Origin: Crocinitomicaceae bacterium
GTDB taxonomy: Bacteria > Bacteroidota > Bacteroidia > Flavobacteriales_D > Crocinitomicaceae
Direction: 5' to 3'
DNA length: 38,379 nucleotides
Assembly (NCBI GenBank): GCA_021740745.1
Contig: JAIOZF010000023.1
Coordinates: 1 to 38,379 of the forward strand
The notes beneath the pieces are model-generated. The model made no database searches. It was not told the DNA's origin and worked only from the letters and a program-made list of their open reading frames with translations. Numbering within the stretch: position 1 is the first letter of the stretch; each line of letters begins with the position of its first letter. Positions 34,101 to 38,379 of this stretch are shown in pieces. A program made the translations under genes and the position numbers.

Positions 34101-37100
34101 TGGGTATGTTAATGCTACCGTTCCTTCAGATAAAGCAGTTGGTTGAATTAATGTAATTGTTGATGGAATGGTACATCCATTAATGTCCGTTACAAGAACC
34201 GAATAAGTCCCTGCGGGTAATCCTGTTATATCTTGAGTTAAACCTCCATTACTCCAAACATACGTGTAACCAGGATTACCACCTCCAATTGTCAAATCAA
34301 TGCTACCATCACTTAATCCAAAACAAGAAATATTTGATCCACTTGGGTACGTAAATGCAGTTACGGCTTGAGTTAATGCTGTAGGTTGAGTCAACGTAAT
34401 TGTACTAACGATTTGACATCCATTAAGGTCTGTGACCGTCACGCTGTATACTCCTGCTGGAACATTTGTTAAGTCTTCAGAAGTAGCCCCTGTATTCCAA
34501 GAGTATGTATAAGGCGTTACGCCTCCACCAATTGTTAAATCAATTGAACCATCACTCAATCCAAGACAGCTAATATTTGTCCCACTTGGATAGGTAAATG
34601 CAGATATACTTTCTGTCATTACAAGTGGCTGTGTTAATGTTACCGAATTAGTTGTTTGACATCCATTTACATCTGTAATTGTTACTGAATACGTTCCTGC
34701 TGGCAATGATGAAATATCTTCGTTATTTGATCCATTTGACCATGCATATGAATATCCTGGATTTCCACCGCTAACTGTTAAATCGATAGATCCATCTGGT
34801 AAACAACCAGAAACATTAAATCCGCCTGGATAAACAAAAGGGGCAAGTCCTGAAGTCAAATCAGCAGGTTCCGTTAGTGTAATTGAAGAAGGAATTGAAC
34901 ATCCATTCGCGTCTGTAATAATTATATTGTATGTTCCAGCCGTTAAACCAGATATATCTTGAGTAACAGCGCCATTTGACCATAGATAAGTGTATGTGGG
35001 ATTTGCACCATTAACAGTCAAGTCAATTGAACCATCACTCAAACCAAAACAACTAATATTCGTTCCGCTTGGGTAGGTCACAGCTGTAATCCCTTGAGTT
35101 AATGCGGTTGGTTGCGTAAGTGTTATAGTAGATGGAATTGAACAGCCGTTCACATCAGTTACAATTACACTATACGTTCCTGCAATCAGTGATGTTAAAT
35201 CTTGAGTAACCGCTCCGTTTGACCAAGCGTACGTATAACCTGGATTACCACCTCCGATTGTTAAATCGATGGAACCGTCATTTAAACCAAAACAACTAAT
35301 GTTCGTTCCACTTGGGTAGGTAAATGCTGCTATCCCTTGGTTTAAAGCAGTTGGTTCTGTTAATGTTATTGAAGATGGAATCGCACAACCATTAATGTCT
35401 GTAACAACAACATTGTATGTACCAACTGTTAAAGCCGTTAAATCTTCTGTTGCTTCTCCGTTTGACCAAACAAAGGTATAGCCTGGGTTGCCACCTCCGA
35501 TTGTTAAATCAATTGAGCCGTCATTTAAACCAAAACAACTAATGTTCGTTCCACTTGGGTAAGTAAATGCTGCTATCCCCTGGGTTAATGCAGTTGGTTG
35601 CGTTAATGTTATTGAAGATGGAATTGTACAACCGTTCACATCAGTTATAACTACACTATATGTTCCTGCAATCAGTGTTGTTAAATCTTGAGTAACAGCT
35701 CCGTTTGACCAAACGTACGTATAACCTGGATTACCACCTCCGATTGTTAAATCGATGGAGCCGTCATTTAAACCAAAACAACTGATATTCGTTCCACTTG
35801 GGTATGTCACAGCTGTAATTCCCTGAGTTAATGCGGTTGGTTGCGTTAATGTTATTGAAGATGGAATTGTACAACCGTTCAAGTCAGTTATCACTACACT
35901 ATATGTTCCTGCAATCAGGGTTGTTAAATCTTGAGTAACAGCTCCGTTTGACCAAGCGTAAGTATAACCCGGATTACCACCTCCGATTGTTAAATCGATT
36001 GAGCCGTCATTTAAACCAAAACAACTTATGTTCGTTCCGCTTGGGTATGTCACAGCTGTAATTCCTTGAGTTAAAGCAGTTGGTTGCGTTAATGTTATTG
36101 AAGATGGGATTGTACAACCGTTAACATCAGTTATCACTACACTATATGTTCCTGCAATCAGCGCTGTTAAATCTTGAGTAACAGCTCCATTTGACCAAAC
36201 GTAAGTATAACCTGGATTACCACCTCCAATTGTCAAATCAATAGAACCATCATTTAAGCCAAAACAACTAATGTTCGTTCCGCTTGGATAAGTAACAGCT
36301 GTAATTCCTTGTGTTAATGCTGTTGGTTGCGTGAGTGTTATAGTAGATGGAATTGTACAACCGTTCAAATCTGTCACTGTAACACTATAAGTGCCAGCTG
36401 GTACATTTGTCAAATCCTGTGCAATTGATCCATTACTCCACGAATAGGTATATCCAGGATTTCCGCCGATTATAGATAAATCAATATTTCCATCGCTTAG
36501 TCCAAAACAACTGATATTTGTTCCACTCTGATAAACAGTCGCAGTAATAGATTGGCCTAATGCAGGAGGTTGAATAAGTGTTATTGAACTTGCAATTTGA
36601 CAGCCATTTGCGTCAGTCACAACCACGCTATATGTTCCAAATGGCAATCCTGATAAATCCTCCGTAATAGCCCCAGTGTTCCATAAATATGTATAATCTG
36701 GTGTTCCACCACCAATAGTTAAGTTTATATTTCCATCACTTAAGCCAAAACAACTAATATTGGTTCCACTAAGGAAGGTTGTAGCAGTTATTGTTTCAGT
36801 TAAGTTAACTGGTTGAGTTAATAATACAGCACTTGAAGTTTGACATCCATTAATATCCGTTACTGTAACAATATAATTTCCTCCAATCAAGGTATTTATA
36901 TTCTGAGTAACAGCACCATTTGACCAACTATATGTATAACCAGGATTTCCTCCATTAACTGTTAAATCAATAAAACCATCAGCAACACATCCCGAAACAT
37001 TAAATCCGCCAGCATAAACGGATGGTGTTAAACTTGATGTTATAGCGGTTGGTTGTATTAGGGTAATTGAACTTGTAATTTGACAACCGTTTGCGTCAGT

Positions 37101-38379
37101 TACTGTTACATTATATGTTCCAGCGGGTACGTTTGATAAATCTTGAGTAATCGCGCCGTTACTCCAACTATAGGTATACAAAGGTGTGCCGCCACCAATT
37201 ATCAAATCTATTGAGCCATCGCTTAATCCAAAACAGCTAATATTCGTACCACTTGGATAAACGAAAGCTGAAATTGATTCAGTTAATGGATTTGGAGATG
37301 TTAAAACTACAGAACTCGTAGTTTGGCAGCCATTTATATCTGTAACAGTAACAGAATAATTTCCAGCTGCTAAAGCTGCTATATCCTGAGATATTGAACC
37401 GTTTGACCAAACGTAGGTATAACCGGGATTACCTCCTCCAACTGTAAGGTCAATTGCGCCGTTGCTCAAACATCCCGTTGTATTAAATCCACCAACGTAA
37501 AGTGCAGGAACAAGACCTGAGCTTAGTAAAGCTGGTTGCGTTAATGTTATTGACGAAAGTATCGTACATCCATTTAAGTCAGTAATCGTAACTGAGTAAG
37601 TCCCTGCCGGAACATTGGACAGGTCTTCTGAAACTGCACCATTACTCCATAAATATGTATAACCTGGATTACCACCCCCAATTGTCAAGTTAACAGATCC
37701 ATCACTTAAACCAAAGCAACTTATATTGGTTCCACTTGGATAAGTAAATGCAGTAACGTTTTGTGTTAATACTGTAGGCTGTGTTATAGTAACAGTTAAA
37801 GTTGCAGCACACCCTCCCGTGATACCATTCGCATCGTTAACATTTACAGTATACGTTCCCGCAGCCAAACCTGTTAAATCTTGGGTAATTGCACCATTTG
37901 ACCATGAATAAGTATAAGGTGCTGTTCCTCCTGCTGGTGTTAAGTCGATGGATCCAGTTGTTGCTCCATTACATAAAACATTCACTTGCGTAGAACTCAA
38001 TGTTAATGCAGCCGCTGGTTGTGTTATTGTAACAGTTGTTGTTGCTGTACAACCGCCAGTAGTTCCATTCGCATCGTTCACAACAACAGTATATGTTCCC
38101 GCTATAATGCCTGATAAATCTTGGGAAATTGCTCCATTTGACCATGTGTAAGTGTATGGTGTTGTCCCTCCTGAAGGTGTTAAATTAATCGCCCCGGTGC
38201 TGGCTCCAAAACACAACACATTCGTTTGTGATGTTATTAACGTTAGTGGCGCTAATGGTTGAGTGATGGTAACCGTTGTTGTTGCTGTACAACCACCAGA
38301 TGATCCATTCGCATCTGTAACAATTACAGTATATGTCCCAGCTGCTAAACCAGATAAGTCTTCCGATGTCGCTCCATTA
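31110..38379 (-). CDS. Giant SprB-repeat surface protein, T9SS type B (5' end missing)
   Basis: The reading frame is open through the window end, so the N-terminus is outside; 2422 residues are visible. From the visible N-terminus there are part of one and then 26 complete SprB repeats of about 80 residues. The core reads roughly ISCFGLSDGSIDLTIGGG, then PGYTY-x-WSNGA, AGTYSV, TDxNGC and SITLTQP. A divergent region with two cysteine-containing Ig/PKD-like segments follows (EGNAVTIDAQSD; PIASFSPNQYEVSL to DYFWNFGDESP), and the last 90 or so residues are a gliding-motility-associated type B sorting domain (YVPNTFTPDGDEYNNEFF, YSLFIFNRWGQLIFES, GWDGTYNGE, DGTYTWKI). SprB of Flavobacterium johnsoniae is a mobile adhesin moved along the cell surface; a similar adhesin role is inferred. 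No PorP/SprF-type partner gene is in the window. Any start codon inside this span is only a codon of a repeat. Confidence 0.95.
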   Translation of the reverse strand, partial: NGATSEDLSGLAAGTYTVIVTDANGSSGGCTATTTVTITQPLAPLTLITSQTNVLCFGASTGAINLTPSGGTTPYTYTWSNGAISQDLSGIIAGTYTVVVNDANGTTGGCTATTTVTITQPAAALTLSSTQVNVLCNGATTGSIDLTPAGGTAPYTYSWSNGAITQDLTGLAAGTYTVNVNDANGITGGCAATLTVTITQPTVLTQNVTAFTYPSGTNISCFGLSDGSVNLTIGGGNPGYTYLWSNGAVSEDLSNVPAGTYSVTITDLNGCTILSSITLTQPALLSSGLVPALYVGGFNTTGCLSNGAIDLTVGGGNPGYTYVWSNGSISQDIAALAAGNYSVTVTDINGCQTTSSVVLTSPNPLTESISAFVYPSGTNISCFGLSDGSIDLIIGGGTPLYTYSWSNGAITQDLSNVPAGTYNVTVTDANGCQITSSITLIQPTAITSSLTPSVYAGGFNVSGCVADGFIDLTVNGGNPGYTYSWSNGAVTQNINTLIGGNYIVTVTDINGCQTSSAVLLTQPVNLTETITATTFLSGTNISCFGLSDGNINLTIGGGTPDYTYLWNTGAITEDLSGLPFGTYSVVVTDANGCQIASSITLIQPPALGQSITATVYQSGTNISCFGLSDGNIDLSIIGGNPGYTYSWSNGSIAQDLTNVPAGTYSVTVTDLNGCTIPSTITLTQPTALTQGITAVTYPSGTNISCFGLNDGSIDLTIGGGNPGYTYVWSNGAVTQDLTALIAGTYSVVITDVNGCTIPSSITLTQPTALTQGITAVTYPSGTNISCFGLNDGSIDLTIGGGNPGYTYAWSNGAVTQDLTTLIAGTYSVVITDLNGCTIPSSITLTQPTALTQGITAVTYPSGTNISCFGLNDGSIDLTIGGGNPGYTYVWSNGAVTQDLTTLIAGTYSVVITDVNGCTIPSSITLTQPTALTQGIAAFTYPSGTNISCFGLNDGSIDLTIGGGNPGYTFVWSNGEATEDLTALTVGTYNVVVTDINGCAIPSSITLTEPTALNQGIAAFTYPSGTNISCFGLNDGSIDLTIGGGNPGYTYAWSNGAVTQDLTSLIAGTYSVIVTDVNGCSIPSTITLTQPTALTQGITAVTYPSGTNISCFGLSDGSIDLTVNGANPTYTYLWSNGAVTQDISGLTAGTYNIIITDANGCSIPSSITLTEPADLTSGLAPFVYPGGFNVSGCLPDGSIDLTVSGGNPGYSYAWSNGSNNEDISSLPAGTYSVTITDVNGCQTTNSVTLTQPLVMTESISAFTYPSGTNISCLGLSDGSIDLTIGGGVTPYTYSWNTGATSEDLTNVPAGVYSVTVTDLNGCQIVSTITLTQPTALTQAVTAFTYPSGSNISCFGLSDGSIDLTIGGGNPGYTYVWSNGGLTQDITGLPAGTYSVLVTDINGCTIPSTITLIQPTALSEGTVALTYPSGNNISCFGFSDGSVNLSVTGGSAGYTYLWSTGAITQDISDLSAGTYTVITTDLNGCTINSSITLNEPTALTQTISAFTYPSGTNISCFGFNDGSIDLSVNNGSPGYTYNWSNGATTQDLSNLLAGTYSVVITDLNGCVLPSTITLVEPTALTQGITAFTYPSGNNISCFGLSDGSVDLTIGGGNPGYTYLWNTGAVSQDLSSLPVGAYSVLVTDINGCTITSGITLNQPTILTEATSSPTFIGGNNISCFGLSDGSVDLTIGGGSPGYTYVWNTGSTNQDLSNLPVGIYDVTVTDINGCEITASITLTEPTALTYSQVISSYIGGFNVTGCESDGTIDLTVSGSIPGYNYTWNNGAPTQDLANLPAGTYSVIITDANGCQLTVDTTLVAAPVVETIAQVTSDYNGQDISCFGASDGSIDVTPSGGSPGYTYQWTDIFNTLISTNQAVSNLPSGLYTVVVTDQNGCTSTTTVTLVDPPAYNFGVLVSTDYNGQDISCFGASDGGIDLTVTGATPAYDYNWTNNLGTTVSSIQDPNGLPAGVYTVLTTDLNGCTFSTSITLTEPPILLGVPDVTSNYNGQDVSCFGATDGGLTVISSGGTPTYTYEWINSAGNVIGTGIDQSNVGAGIYQVLITDINGCTYSSPVVVTEPDELILTPIIISNYFGEAVSCIGATDGIVDTYTTGGTQAYSYAWSTTPVATTPQVSNLGVGQTDVVVTDINGCVASGTVILDANPLPDLNLPDVIYSCEGNAVTIDAQSDASSSCTWVFSDGQVVNECGPISISFASVETCYDVQLTVITPEGCVNEASMTDFICIVPNPIASFSPNQYEVSLTNPGVNFTNSSINATDYFWNFGDESPLSADENPYHEFPIVENGTLYNVWLYAISQYGCIDSTLRIITVKEDLIIYVPNTFTPDGDEYNNEFFPVISSGFSKDGYSLFIFNRWGQLIFESHDQAVGWDGTYNGERSQDGTYTWKIILKNIDNDSKEEYVGHVNLLR
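31900..38379 (-). repeat. SprB tandem repeat array
   Basis: Twenty-six complete units and a partial one of about 240 bases each. In the central block the period is exactly 243 bases (81 residues): the sequence TTTAAACCAAAACAACT or a near copy starts at 35281, 35524, 35767, 36010 and 36253. Units in this block are almost identical in protein and close in DNA, while units towards either end diverge, forming distinct N-terminal, central and C-terminal sequence classes. The array will be prone to length change by recombination and to assembly collapse. Confidence 0.93.

Noticed and set aside
38150-38219. GTG at 38219 as the true start of the SprB-like gene
   Set aside because: The frame stays open to the window end and encodes more of the same repeat with no signal peptide, so the start lies outside.
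31900-38379. CRISPR array or satellite DNA
   Set aside because: The 243-base units are in one open frame and translate to SprB domains; there are no short repeats with unique spacers.

Overview
The window looks like the chromosome of a gliding or surface-adhering member of the Bacteroidota, most likely Flavobacteriales, perhaps Crocinitomicaceae/Fluviicola-like (the family is inference). The reasons are AT-rich DNA, Bacteroidota-type -7 promoter boxes (TAnnTTTG), few Shine-Dalgarno sequences, a type A T9SS sorting tail on a secreted M1 peptidase, and a giant SprB-repeat protein ending in a type B (gliding-motility-associated) sorting domain. No rRNA, tRNA, CRISPR array, insertion sequence or prophage gene was seen.

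Layout. (1) 1-310: no intact gene; a decayed partial copy of the 3' end of the M42 peptidase gene at 7746-8801, then a perfect 15-bp inverted repeat just before the first start codon. (2) 311-7624: a signalling block. A hybrid histidine kinase carrying a whole phosphorelay (HK-REC-REC-Hpt), a YceI-like lipocalin and a secreted M20 amidohydrolase lie on the plus strand. They meet a convergent pair, a GNAT acetyltransferase and a REC-adenylate cyclase, with overlapping stop codons; a universal stress protein diverges from the cyclase. (3) 7746-10346: divergent M42 aminopeptidase and radA. (4) 10403-12349: secreted T9SS M1 peptidase. (5) 12433-19205, minus strand: a tight envelope operon, tatA-gatA-MltD-like transglycosylase-DUF4837 lipoprotein-GT2-GT9-UbiA-like membrane protein. 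tatA is only 58 codons. (6) 19346-23939, minus strand: the conserved rimP-nusA-infB operon, with a well-formed promoter and a GAAA-capped hairpin in its leader. (7) 24085-31047: DUF3109, nrdB-nrdA (class Ia ribonucleotide reductase), ComF phosphoribosyltransferase, FAD oxidoreductase and bacilliredoxin. (8) 31110 to the window end, minus strand: the SprB-like adhesin, cut off at its N-terminus, with 26 complete repeats plus part of another.

The most interesting points are the signalling block bracketed by directly repeated M42 sequence, where the kinase has no classical output domain and the nearest stand-alone receiver is fused to a predicted adenylate cyclase; the mosaic, partly homogenised 243-bp repeat array of the SprB-like gene; the leader hairpin of rimP-nusA-infB; and a cluster of DnaA-box-like sequences upstream of nrdBA.
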